A DNA stretch of 64,000 bases from CAYLLE01 sp964384485 (GTDB taxonomy: Bacteria; Spirochaetota; Spirochaetia; CAYLLE01): contig CAYLLE010000001.1 in the NCBI GenBank assembly GCA_964384485.1, positions 1-64,000 of the forward strand. Reading direction: 5' to 3'. Under the pieces are notes generated by a model. The model had not been told where the DNA came from. It saw only the letters and a program-made list of their open reading frames with translations, and ran no database searches. This document shows, one piece after another, positions 54,324 to 63,700 of this stretch. Every line of letters starts with the position of its first letter. Within the stretch, counting starts at the first letter, position 1. A program made the translations under genes and the position numbers.

Positions 54324-54325
54324 AA

Positions 54326-55729
54326 TTATCCCTTCCGCGCGAAATCCAGCATTCTAATTTCTTCTGATTCCGTTATAAATCCCCGCGCTCTGCAGATCGG
54401 CAGAAATTCTTCCACCATCGCATACGCCCGGATCGAGATCCCAAGCCGCCTCATATCGTCGGCCCCGGAAGCTCCCCGCTGTATGAGTACGGTAAGATAA
54501 TCCACTTGAAGCCCTTCTCCCCGGAGGATTTCAACAGCTTCTTCCTTACTCTTCCCGGTGGTTATCAGATCATCCAGGAGTAATACTTTCTCATTCTCCT
54601 TGTATTCACCTTCGATTCGGTTTCCGGTACCATGCGGTTTTGCCGGAATCCGCGGGTATATCATGGGAACCCCTAAACGCAGGCTGAGGGCGGCGGCCAA
54701 GGGTAACCCTGCTGTCGGGATACCTGCAATTCTATCGAATTCCAGGCCCTTCACCGCCGCGGCATACGCTTCCGCGGCTTGAGACAGCAATTTCGGAAAG
54801 GATATGATCCTGCGGAGATCAATATAAAATGGAGAATGTTTTCCCGATTTTAGTAAGAAATCACCTGTTTTAAAGCATCCGGCGTCAATAAGATTATTCA
54901 GAAAATCGGATTTCGTGCTTTTCCCGGCCCCGGGGGTATACACTTTGGCTCTGCCTTTATTTATTTCCATCCGGAAACGGTTTGCCGCCTCTCCGGGATC
55001 ATCGGAGCCGGCAATGCTTCTAGACGCGTTGACCAGGAGACCCGAACCGTCCTTCCTGCGGCCCGCCGCTGAAGCAGTAACAGCGTCTCCGCCCTGTGCT
55101 CCCACCCCGGGAACCAGAAACCAGGTATCAGGAAATGAGCTTCTTATACGGGCAAGCGCCTCCGGATCATTACCCGGGAGTACAAGGCCGAGTCTATCAC
55201 TTTCGGCACCGGAGAGACACCTTTCAGCCAGGTACTGGTAAAACGGTACCCTGCCTGTACCGACCGGTATCTCCTGAAAAAGCGATGCCCCGGGGTTTGT
55301 TGTACGGCAGAGGATAAAAGCCCCTTTCCCGGGCTTTTTCAGAAAGGGTTCAAAGGTGTCGGTGCCCATATACGGATTTAACGTGACCGCACCGATCCTG
55401 GGAAGGCGGAATACCGCCTCCGCGTATGCTTCCGCCGTTGAACCGATGTCTCCCCGTTTGGCGTCCAGGATCACCGGAATATCTTCAGGGATTTGGATTA
55501 GAAGATCTTCCAGCGCTTCAAGACCGGGACCTCCGTATTTTTCATAAAAAGCAATGTTCGGCTTATAAGCGGCCGCGTAGGGGAGGGTCTTTTCAATTAA
55601 GGGTAATACAGCATCCCGGAAGGCTTGTTTTATTGTCCCCCGGCCGGGCTGAATCCTGGGATCTAAACCTACACAAAGTAAACTGTCTTTCTGTTCACAC
55701 GATTTTTTGAGTTGGTTGAAAAAGTTCAT
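54326..55729 (-). CDS. pyrF-pyrE: PyrF-PyrE fusion (OMP decarboxylase/orotate phosphoribosyltransferase)
   Basis: Bifunctional enzyme for the last two steps of UMP synthesis. Residues 1 to about 275 are orotidine-5'-phosphate decarboxylase of the PyrF type 2 group. The catalytic Lys-Asp block is VILDAKRGDIGSTAEAYAEAVF, with VPGVGAQGG and a phosphate-binding LLVNASRSI. Residues about 285-467 are orotate phosphoribosyltransferase with the PRPP loop LLLDDLITTGKS. This order (PyrF then PyrE) is opposite to the eukaryotic UMPS fusion. I start at ATG 55729 (MNFFNQLKKS); the longer frame runs over the promoter. A TTGACA-17-TATTCT promoter ends 7 nt before the ATG. Confidence 0.94.
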   Translation of the reverse strand: MNFFNQLKKSCEQKDSLLCVGLDPRIQPGRGTIKQAFRDAVLPLIEKTLPYAAAYKPNIAFYEKYGGPGLEALEDLLIQIPEDIPVILDAKRGDIGSTAEAYAEAVFRLPRIGAVTLNPYMGTDTFEPFLKKPGKGAFILCRTTNPGASLFQEIPVGTGRVPFYQYLAERCLSGAESDRLGLVLPGNDPEALARIRSSFPDTWFLVPGVGAQGGDAVTASAAGRRKDGSGLLVNASRSIAGSDDPGEAANRFRMEINKGRAKVYTPGAGKSTKSDFLNNLIDAGCFKTGDFLLKSGKHSPFYIDLRRIISFPKLLSQAAEAYAAAVKGLEFDRIAGIPTAGLPLAAALSLRLGVPMIYPRIPAKPHGTGNRIEGEYKENEKVLLLDDLITTGKSKEEAVEILRGEGLQVDYLTVLIQRGASGADDMRRLGISIRAYAMVEEFLPICRARGFITESEEIRMLDFARKG

Positions 55730-55736
55730 TATAAAG

Positions 55737-55765
55737 AGAATAGCCCTGGAAAATTTCCATGTCAA
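55737..55765 (-). promoter_or_regulatory. pyrF-pyrE promoter, predicted leaderless, with internal dyad
   Basis: On the minus strand: TTGACA (55760-55765), 17-nt spacer, TATTCT (55737-55742), then 7 nt to the ATG. The spacer contains the perfect inverted repeat TGGAAA-N-TTTCCA (55747-55759), a likely operator. Confidence 0.75.
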
Positions 55766-55926
55766 CTGCATTCGCTGTCTTTCAGCGATTTCCGGAGATC
55801 ACGTTCGCATTAAAACATATATAAATAATAATTATGGTCTCTTCCAAATCACCCAAGGTTTTCCGGAAGAACGTATTGCCATTTTTGGTAAAATAAAAAT
55901 AATGAAAATTGACGGGAGGATTTAGA

Positions 55927-56496
55927 ATGCGGATCAAACGGAATTGCTTAACATTGATTATAGATTACCAGGAGAGACTTATGCCCATCCTGCAGGACCG
56001 GGAAAAATTTATTTCCAATTCTGTTTTCTTTATAAAAGGACTAAAAGTACTGAACATTCCGATGTTGACAACTGAACAGTATCCGAAAGGTTTAGGGAAA
56101 ACGGTGGAACCTGTTCAAAATGCCATGGGCGGCAGCATGGAGGTGTATGAAAAAACCGAATTCAGCTGCTGCGATAATCTTGAAATCATGGAAAAAATAA
56201 AGAGCTTCGACAGAGAATTTGTGATTTTAGCGGGAGCTGAAACTCATGTATGCATGCTCCAGACAGCCCTGGATCTGATGGCGAACGACTTTATTCCGGT
56301 GGTCATTTCCGACTGCACGGCTTCTTCCAGCCGCTTTGAAAAGGAAAGCGCTCTTTCCCGCCTGCGTTCTCATGGAGCAGTGATAACAACGGCGGAATCG
56401 ATCCTGTTTGAGCTTTGCAGGAAATCAGGCACTCAAGAATTCAAGGAATTATCGCGGCTGGTAAAAGAAAGGCAAAAACAGGATCCTGCTTCATGA
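55927..56496 (+). CDS. Isochorismatase-like cysteine hydrolase (YcaC-like)
   Basis: Cytosolic hydrolase of 189 residues. The predicted catalytic triad is D13 (LIIDYQERLM), K76 (EKTEFS) and C109 (AGAETHVCML). The AGAETHVCM segment with its cis-peptide-type loop is diagnostic. Relatives cleave isochorismate, nicotinamide or amides; the specificity is not clear. I start at ATG 55927 with GGGAGG just upstream; the longer frame starts at a TTG. The sirtuin gene overlaps its stop (ATGA). Because sirtuins make nicotinamide, a nicotinamidase role would fit, but that is inference. Confidence 0.82.
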   Translation: MRIKRNCLTLIIDYQERLMPILQDREKFISNSVFFIKGLKVLNIPMLTTEQYPKGLGKTVEPVQNAMGGSMEVYEKTEFSCCDNLEIMEKIKSFDREFVILAGAETHVCMLQTALDLMANDFIPVVISDCTASSSRFEKESALSRLRSHGAVITTAESILFELCRKSGTQEFKELSRLVKERQKQDPAS

Positions 56497-57233
56497 CTGA
56501 GTACAGACGCGCCGCCGATATGATTTCCCGGTCGGCCCGGACCGCCGCTTTTACGGGCGCCGGTATTTCTGTTGAGAGCGGTGTCCCTCCATTCAGAGGG
56601 AAAGACGGAATATGGAACAGATATAATCCGGAGGTTCTGGAATTAACATACTTTAATAACAACCCCCTGGACGCGTGGAAGGCGATAAGAGAAATTTTCT
56701 ATGGCTATTTCGAAAAATCATCACCCAATAAAGCCCATAAGGTTCTGGCTGATTGGGAGAACAGGAACATCATACAGGGGGTTATTACTCAAAACATCGA
56801 TAACCTTCATCACGCTGCCGGAAGCAAAAATGTAATCGAGCTGCACGGAAATTCCCGGACCCTTATATGTTTAGACTGCGGCAGTACTTCCCCGGCAAGT
56901 CCCGAAATTTTTAAGCACGATCCACCCCGATGCTCATGCGGTGGTATATGGAAGCCGGATTTCACATTTTTCGGTGAATCCCTTCCGGCTGACGCGTTAG
57001 ATGGAGCAGAGAAAATGATCAATGATACAGAGGTTCTGCTGATAATCGGATCGACCGGAGAAGTATACCCCGCGGCATCTTTTCCACGAGAAGCAAAAGC
57101 GAACGGCGCCGCCGTGATCGAGATAAATCCGGAAATCTCCAATTATACAGAATCAGTTACCGATCTCCACATAAAAGAACCCGCGGGCACGGCGCTGCCG
57201 AAAATCGATTCTTATCTGAAGACTGACAGGTGA
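56493..57233 (+). CDS. Sirtuin-type NAD-dependent deacylase
   Basis: Sir2-family protein of 246 residues, cytosolic. It removes acyl groups from lysine using NAD+, releasing nicotinamide. Signatures are FTGAGISVESGVPPFRG (20-36), TQNIDNLHHAAG (99-110), the catalytic H118 in ELHGN, and Cys pairs C126/C129 and C147/C149 for zinc (the second pair is CxC). WKPDFTFFGESLP closes the pocket. The Ala-Arg-Tyr signature of desuccinylases is absent, so simple deacetylase activity is likely. It overlaps the isochorismatase-like gene by 4 nt. Confidence 0.92.
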   Translation: MTEYRRAADMISRSARTAAFTGAGISVESGVPPFRGKDGIWNRYNPEVLELTYFNNNPLDAWKAIREIFYGYFEKSSPNKAHKVLADWENRNIIQGVITQNIDNLHHAAGSKNVIELHGNSRTLICLDCGSTSPASPEIFKHDPPRCSCGGIWKPDFTFFGESLPADALDGAEKMINDTEVLLIIGSTGEVYPAASFPREAKANGAAVIEINPEISNYTESVTDLHIKEPAGTALPKIDSYLKTDR

Positions 57234-57237
57234 TCAT

Positions 57238-58245
57238 TTATTCAACGAAAGTACCGATTTCCCGATAGAACCCCGCCGGGGCAAGGTCAGGAGATTGGTA
57301 CCCCCCGTCAAAAACAGCAGCGGCGCGTACCTCCTGGCAGATTTCGCATTTGGAGACATAACGGTCTTTTTTTAACCGGTATCCCATTTTATCATAAGCT
57401 AATTCGGTGATTCCCCTGATTCCTTCCGTCATCCCTGCGTAAATCCATGGAAAACGGTCAGGATCGACCCCCTGTCCAAGAGACTCAATCGGGACGGAAA
57501 AACCGGAACAGAGTCCCGGAATATAGTTTCCGTATAAATCAACATGAAAGTGGGAGGTATCGTAAAGCTCTCCGCAGGGACCATGCTGTGAGGAAATAAT
57601 TTCTTCCGCGGGCGATTTCTTTAGGAAGGGCCTTAAAAAATACAGAGCCCTTCCGCGGGGAGTAATCCAGTACCGCTCCGGAATCTCCCGTAGATAACGA
57701 GATCCGAATTTTTTCCGGTATTCATCGAGAGAGTGCGTCCGTCCGGGATCGAAGCTCCGTAAATCCGGTGTAAATCCGGATACCCAGGGAAAGACCTCCA
57801 TGCCTGTCACTCCGCACGCGTCCATAACTCCTTGTGTTTTCCCGAACGGAATATAACTGTTATGAAAAGGGCTTATTGAAATCAACAGGGTAGAGAGCCC
57901 TGCTTTTTTGAGCGCTTCTAGAATCGAAATTGCCTTTTCCGGTGAGGTAAACCAGGCGCAGTTAGTCTCGACATACTGGATTAGGATCCCCTCGCCGGTA
58001 CAGCCCTTGATAACCTCCGTCAGACTCTCCAGACGCAGGAACGGTTCACCTCCCCCTATATGGATTGAACGTATTCCCCTGCTTTTTAATTCAGCAGCTA
58101 TTTCCAATACACGATCTCTGAGGATATAATCGCTTTTGCGGTTTGGAGAAGACGCGTAGAGGCAATGAGCGCAGGCGGAAGGGCAATTGTAGTTCGTAAT
58201 AATACCTCCGCTCCTGAGGGGAGGTATTGTGGGTGAACGCATCAT
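57238..58245 (-). CDS. Radical SAM protein of unknown function
   Basis: A 335-residue radical SAM enzyme. The cluster-binding motif is C21-x3-C25-x2-C28 (CPSACAHC), with SAM-binding GGGEPFLR at about 63-70. The C-terminal part has further cysteines (HGPCGEL, PGLCSGF, SKCEICQEV) that might hold an auxiliary cluster. I cannot place it in a named subfamily. It converges on the sirtuin gene with a 4-nt gap. No small peptide gene is visible beside it. AAGGG precedes the two adjacent ATGs at 58240-58245. Confidence 0.85.
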   Translation of the reverse strand: MMRSPTIPPLRSGGIITNYNCPSACAHCLYASSPNRKSDYILRDRVLEIAAELKSRGIRSIHIGGGEPFLRLESLTEVIKGCTGEGILIQYVETNCAWFTSPEKAISILEALKKAGLSTLLISISPFHNSYIPFGKTQGVMDACGVTGMEVFPWVSGFTPDLRSFDPGRTHSLDEYRKKFGSRYLREIPERYWITPRGRALYFLRPFLKKSPAEEIISSQHGPCGELYDTSHFHVDLYGNYIPGLCSGFSVPIESLGQGVDPDRFPWIYAGMTEGIRGITELAYDKMGYRLKKDRYVSKCEICQEVRAAAVFDGGYQSPDLAPAGFYREIGTFVE

Positions 58246-58387
58246 ATGAGCCCTTATTATGTCATGGAAGGGTACTCTTATTCCACCTTAGCGGTAGAGA
58301 AACAGCAAAGTTCATAGGGATTGATATTTTTGCTTCCCTGGATTATCTTAAGATTCTCAACTGACACAGTAAACACATCACTTATTT

Positions 58388-58417
58388 TTGAATATTTTTT
58401 CCAATCACGGGTACTAT
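58388..58417 (+). promoter_or_regulatory. Promoter of the NatAB-like exporter operon
   Basis: TTGAAT (58388-58393), 18-nt spacer, TACTAT (58412-58417). A GGGAG ribosome site follows before ATG 58438. Confidence 0.5.
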
Positions 58418-58437
58418 CTATAAAGGGAGAAAGTAGT

Positions 58438-59361
58438 ATGATAGAAGTAAAATCGATTAAAAAATCATTCGGTGACTTAACCGCTGTTTCCGAAGTTTCA
58501 TTCACCGCTAACAGGAATGAGATTTTCGGATTGATCGGTCCGAACGGCGCCGGTAAATCGACAACAATCCGGATGATCATGAACATCCTGGCTCCGGACG
58601 AAGGGCAAATCCTTTTCGATGGAAATCCGATTAAGGAAAAGGATAAGGAAAGAATCGGATATCTTCCGGAGGAACGGGGTCTTTATAAAAAGGTAAAAGT
58701 CAATGAAATGCTTATCTATCTGGCAAAATTAAAAAATGCCGATATTCAGGAGAGTCAGAAACGGATCGACTACTGGCTGGACCGTTTCGATCTCATGCAA
58801 TGGAAGGAAGCCAAAATAGAAGAACTTTCCAAGGGTATGGGGCAAAAAGTGCAGTTTATTGCCTCCATGGCCCATGATCCTGAACTGATCTTTCTGGATG
58901 AACCTTTTGCGGGTCTGGACCCGGTCAGTTCCGATCAGCTGCGGGATTCCATCCTGGACCTCGGAAAACAGGGGAAAACAATACTGTTTTCAACGCACAT
59001 CATGGAACACGCGGAGAAAATTTGCAGCAACATTTTCCTCATCAATAAAGGAAGGGAAGTTATATCCGGCAGGCTGGAAGACGTAAAGGACACACACGGA
59101 AAAAAATCGGTAATTATCGAATTCGACGGGAATTCCGATTTTGTCCGTGATCTCACCATGGTAAAAAAGGTCATCACCTATCCAAGATACATGGAAATAG
59201 AATTGACTGATGACGGAGACCCGGATGTACTCCTTAAAAAAATGGTCGATAATGTTTCCGTAAGAAAATTTGAAATCACAACCCCGTCCCTGCATAAAAT
59301 TTTCGTTGACCGGGTTGGGAAAAAACCGGAAGAGATTTCAAAGGAGGAGGAAAAGAAATGA
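58438..59361 (+). CDS. ABC transporter ATP-binding protein (NatA-like)
   Basis: ATPase subunit of 307 residues. Walker A is GPNGAGKS, Q-loop region GYLPEERGLYKKV, signature LSKGMGQKVQ, Walker B LIFLDEPFAGLD, and the switch His is in LFSTHIMEHAE. EERGL in the Q-loop region is typical of NatA, YhaQ and CcmA-like exporters. A C-terminal regulatory region follows (about 220-307). I chose ATG 58438 with GGGAG 8 nt upstream; the longer frame starts with TTG. The permease gene overlaps its 3' end by 4 nt. Confidence 0.94.
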   Translation: MIEVKSIKKSFGDLTAVSEVSFTANRNEIFGLIGPNGAGKSTTIRMIMNILAPDEGQILFDGNPIKEKDKERIGYLPEERGLYKKVKVNEMLIYLAKLKNADIQESQKRIDYWLDRFDLMQWKEAKIEELSKGMGQKVQFIASMAHDPELIFLDEPFAGLDPVSSDQLRDSILDLGKQGKTILFSTHIMEHAEKICSNIFLINKGREVISGRLEDVKDTHGKKSVIIEFDGNSDFVRDLTMVKKVITYPRYMEIELTDDGDPDVLLKKMVDNVSVRKFEITTPSLHKIFVDRVGKKPEEISKEEEKK

Positions 59362-60590
59362 GCTTTAAAAAAATATTGAATGTGGCAGGGATGGAATTCA
59401 AACTGACCGCCGTAAATAAGGCGTTCGTGATCATCACGATTATCGGTCCTTTCCTGATACTGGCAATTTCCGTACTGCCTACCCTCTTTGCCTCTTCGGG
59501 TCCCGCAATAGAAGAGGGAACAGCAATCGCTGTTGTCGGAGGAACTGAGGATTTATACCAGGACCTGAACAGGGCATTAGGGCAGACCAATCTGCGTGTT
59601 TTCCGGCAGAATAATTTTGAGCAGGTAAGGCAGCAGGTACTTAAGGGGTCGGTCCACGGAATCCTCGTTCTGCCCCAGGAGAATCCCCTAGAATCCGACT
59701 CCTATACGTACTACTCGAAAAGCGGATCAGATTTCGGCGTGTACGAGACGCTTAAGGCGGTCCTGGGCAACGTTGTGGTAAACCAGAAACTCGCCGGTGA
59801 GGGGCTTGATCCTTCCCGGGTTCGGTATCTCACCCGCACACCCGGACTGGAGGCACGGAAACTGGCAGCTTCCGGAGAGGATACCAGCCAGGATTTTATG
59901 GGACTCCTTATGACCGGCATGGCTTTCGTGATGCTTATCTACATGACAGTTCTTCTATACGGCCAGATGATTGCCCGGTCTGTTCTCACCGAAAAAACAT
60001 CGAAAACTGTAGAGATAATGCTGTCGTCCGTCCAGCCGCTTGAGCTCCTATACGGAAAGATTTTCGGTAAAGGCGTAGCCGGCATACTGCAGTATATCTT
60101 CTGGGGAACAGTCGCCGTAATATTGGTAAAAGTGATTGGGCCGGCTTTTGACCTGTCCCTTCCCGCTTCGCTGACAGTCACGAATTTACTCTATTTGATA
60201 GTGTTTTTCATCCTGGCATTTTTTCTGTACGCGGCTATTTACGGCGCCTTGGGAGCGGGAGCGGAAGACGATCAGCATTTGGGACAGCTCCAGATGCCGG
60301 TAATCATGCTCCTGGTTCTTCCCCTCGTTCTTGTATCGGCCATGATAATGAATCCGAACGGCGCTTTAACGGTCACCCTCTCCTTTGTCCCGTTCACGGC
60401 TCCGATTGTTATGCTTCTCAGAATCATTATATCCGAACCTCCGGTGTGGGAAATACTGGTTTCAATCGGACTGCAGCTCCTCACAATCACCGGCCTGGTG
60501 TATGTGTCGGCAAAAATATTCCGGGTAGGAGTACTTATGACCGGGAAAAGACCAAGCATCACCGAAATCCTGCGGTGGGTAAGATACTGA
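59358..60590 (+). CDS. ABC-2 type transporter permease (NatB-like)
   Basis: Membrane subunit of 410 residues. TM1 is about 20-41, then a large extracytoplasmic domain (about 45-180, AIAVVGGTEDLYQDLNRALG), then five C-terminal helices (about 185-400). SVLTEKTSKTVEIMLSSVQPLELLYGKI is the classic NatB/YhaP cytosolic loop. Family members export Na+ or peptides or lipids. GGAGG overlaps the ATPase end before the ATG at 59358. A terminator follows. Confidence 0.93.
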   Translation: MSFKKILNVAGMEFKLTAVNKAFVIITIIGPFLILAISVLPTLFASSGPAIEEGTAIAVVGGTEDLYQDLNRALGQTNLRVFRQNNFEQVRQQVLKGSVHGILVLPQENPLESDSYTYYSKSGSDFGVYETLKAVLGNVVVNQKLAGEGLDPSRVRYLTRTPGLEARKLAASGEDTSQDFMGLLMTGMAFVMLIYMTVLLYGQMIARSVLTEKTSKTVEIMLSSVQPLELLYGKIFGKGVAGILQYIFWGTVAVILVKVIGPAFDLSLPASLTVTNLLYLIVFFILAFFLYAAIYGALGAGAEDDQHLGQLQMPVIMLLVLPLVLVSAMIMNPNGALTVTLSFVPFTAPIVMLLRIIISEPPVWEILVSIGLQLLTITGLVYVSAKIFRVGVLMTGKRPSITEILRWVRY

Positions 60591-60613
60591 CCATCATCCG
60601 CGCGTATAATCCG

Positions 60614-60644
60614 GGCTGCCGAATCACTAAGGCAGCCTTTTTTT
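60614..60644 (+). terminator. Intrinsic terminator of the NatAB-like operon
   Basis: GGCTGCC (60614-60620) pairs with GGCAGCC (60631-60637) across a 10-nt loop, followed by seven T. Confidence 0.88.
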
Positions 60645-60707
60645 GCGATTTTTGAACGGCATCCGGGTAATTTTCTTCCTATTATACCAAGGCCAGGGGC
60701 AGTCGTA

Positions 60708-60736
60708 TTGAAACAAAGGGGGATAAGGGGTATAGT
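60708..60736 (+). promoter_or_regulatory. nifJ promoter
   Basis: TTGAAA (60708-60713), 17-nt spacer, TATAGT (60731-60736). The leader carries a GAGGA ribosome site. Confidence 0.7.
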
Positions 60737-60782
60737 AGAGATGCCTTTTACGAAAAATCAACATAAACGAGGAATAAAAACC

Positions 60783-63700
60783 ATGTCTGATAAGAAAACA
60801 GTGACCATTGACGGTAATACCGCAGCGGCTTACACTGCCCATGCCACGAATGAGGTCGTGGCGATTTATCCAATTACTCCTTCTTCACCCATGGGAGAGC
60901 TGGCTGACCAGTACTCTGCACAGGGAAAGAAGAATATCTGGGGCACAACCCCCCACGTGATCGAACTTCAATCCGAAGCCGGTGCTTCCGGCTCGGTACA
61001 CGGCGCGTTAACCACTGGAGCCTTAACTACAACATTTACCGCAAGCCAGGGACTTCTTTTGATGGTTCCGAATATGTACAAAATCGCCGGTGAACTAACA
61101 CCGACAGTTTTTCATATAGCCGCGCGGGCAGTAGCAAGCCAGGCCCTATCAATTTTTGGTGATCACACCGATGTTATGGCTGTAAGATCCACCGGATTTG
61201 CCATGCTTTCTTCCCACTCGGTCCAGGAAGTTATGGATATGGCCCTGATCGCCCAGGCTTCAACCCTTGAATCAAGGGTTCCGTTTCTCCATTTCTTCGA
61301 CGGATTCCGAACTTCCCACGAGATTCAGAAAGTTGAAGAACTCCCCTTGGAGGTTATGAAGCAGTTAATCAACCCTGAACATGTTCAGGCTCACCGGATA
61401 CGGGGACTTAATCCCGAAGATCCGGTTATACGGGGAACAAGCCAGAATCCTGATGTTTTCTTCGCTGCCAGAGAAACAGTGAATAAATACTACGAAGCAA
61501 CTCCCGGAATTGTACAGAAAGCGATGGACAAGTTCGCCGAACTAACCGGAAGAAGGTACAATCTGTTCGATTATTACGGCGCCCCCGACGCGGAGCGGGT
61601 TGTTGTCCTCATGGGTTCAAGCTCCGGTACAATGGAAGAAACGGTAGAATACCTGAATGAACAGGGCGAAAAAGTAGGTGTAGTTAAAGTACATCTCTAC
61701 CGACCGTTCAGCATCGACCATCTGATCGACGCACTTCCCAAAACTGTCCAGAAAATTGCCGCGCTTGATATGACGAAAGAGCCGGGAGCAGTAGGAGAAC
61801 CCCTCTACGAGGATGTTAAAACCGCAATAACGGAAGCCTCAAAAGGATCCACTTCCAAATTCAGACAGGTTCCGGAAGTTGTCGGCGGACGGTACGGTCT
61901 CGGCCTCCACCTCCACGGGTTTACTCCGGGGATGGCAAAAGCGGTATTGGATAACCTGAAAAAAGATGCTCCCAGAAACCATTTTACCATCGGCATCGTC
62001 GATGACGTTGCAGGAACCAGTCTCGATTGGGACACATCATTCAGTCCCGCGGAAAAGAAACTTCACCGGGCCATGTTTTTCGGCCTCGGTTCAGACGGTA
62101 CGGTGGGTGCCAATAAAAACTCGATAAAGATAATCGGTGATGCCACTGACAACTTTGCCCAGGGCTACTTTGTCTACGACTCCAAGAAAGCCGGGGCAAC
62201 CACGGAAAGTCACTTACGGTTCGGGAAAACCCCGATTAAGGGAACTTACCTCATTCAGCAGGCAAACTTTCTGGCCTGTCACAAGTTCAGCTTCCTAGAA
62301 AAGTTCGATATGCTGAGCAGCCTGGAAGAGGGAGGTACGTTTCTCCTTGCCTCTCCCTACGGCAAAGATGAAATTTGGGACCATATCCCGGTTGAGGTTC
62401 AGCAGCAGATCATCGATAAAAAGGCCCGGTTCTACGTAATTGATGCCTACCAGATCGCAGAAGAAAACGGAATGGGCTCCCGGATCAATATCATCATGCA
62501 GACTGCTTTCTTTAAGATTTCCGGTATTCTGCCGGAAGATGAAGCAGTTGAACTCATCAAGAAATCAATCATAAAGACATACGGACGGAAGGGGCAGGAT
62601 GTGGTAGATAAAAACATTTCTACTATTGAAGTCGCTCTTGAACGGATCGAAGAAGTTGATTATCCCTCAACTGCTTCCGGAGATATCCATATATCGCCTC
62701 CGGTTCCGGAAAACGCTCCTGAGTTTGTAAAGAACGTCACCGGAAAAATGATCGCCCGGAAGGGACACACCCTGAAAGTTTCGGAGCTGCCCGAAGACGG
62801 CACCTATCCCACCGGTACAACTAAATACGAGAAACGGAATATTGCTGAAAACATTCCCGTCTGGGAACCGGATATCTGTATTCAGTGCGGCGACTGTTCC
62901 GCGGTATGTCCCCATGCCACTATCAGAATGAAGGCGTACGATCCGTCCTTTCTGGACAAGGCTCCGGATACCTTCAAAAGTTCGGACGCGAAAGGCAAAG
63001 AACTTGCAGGCATGAAGATGACAATTCAGGTAGCACCGGAGGATTGTACGGGATGCGGAACTTGTGTAGCGATCTGCCCCGCGAAAGAGAAAAAAGACGG
63101 TGAACCCACCGGAAAGAAAGCTATCAATATGAAACCCCAACCTCCTCTTAGAGAAAAGGAAGCTGAAAACTGGGACTACTTCCTCTCCATCCCTAATCCC
63201 GATGCTTCAAAAATTAATCTTAAGACAACCAAGGGAACCCAGCTCCTAGAACCGCTTTTTGAGTTCTCCGGAGCATGCGCGGGATGCGGTGAAACACCCT
63301 ATGTAAAACTGCTCTCCCAGTTGTTCGGAGACCGCATGGTCATTGCCAACGCGACCGGTTGTTCATCCATTTACGGCGGGAATCTGCCGACCACTCCCTA
63401 CACAACCCGGAAAGACGGGAAGGGCCCGGTCTGGTCAAACTCACTGTTCGAAGATGCCGCCGAATTCGGTTTGGGAATGCGGTTGACCGCGGATAAACTT
63501 AACGAGTACGCCCTGGAAATACTGGACACCGGAGTCTCAAACGGTCTGGTCGATAAAGAATCCGCGGATAAGATCAAAAATAATCAGCAGACTACAACAG
63601 AAGAAGTTGACGATCAGCGGAAGGTTGTCGCGGAGCTGCGGGAAAAACTGAAGGCTTCCGGTTCACCCGACGCGAAAGAACTGTTAAGCGCATTGGATCA

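Noticed and set aside
58321..58437. 39-residue extension of the NatA-like ATPase
   Set aside because: It starts at a TTG inside the promoter region, while ATG 58438 has a good ribosome site and the usual ABC N terminus.
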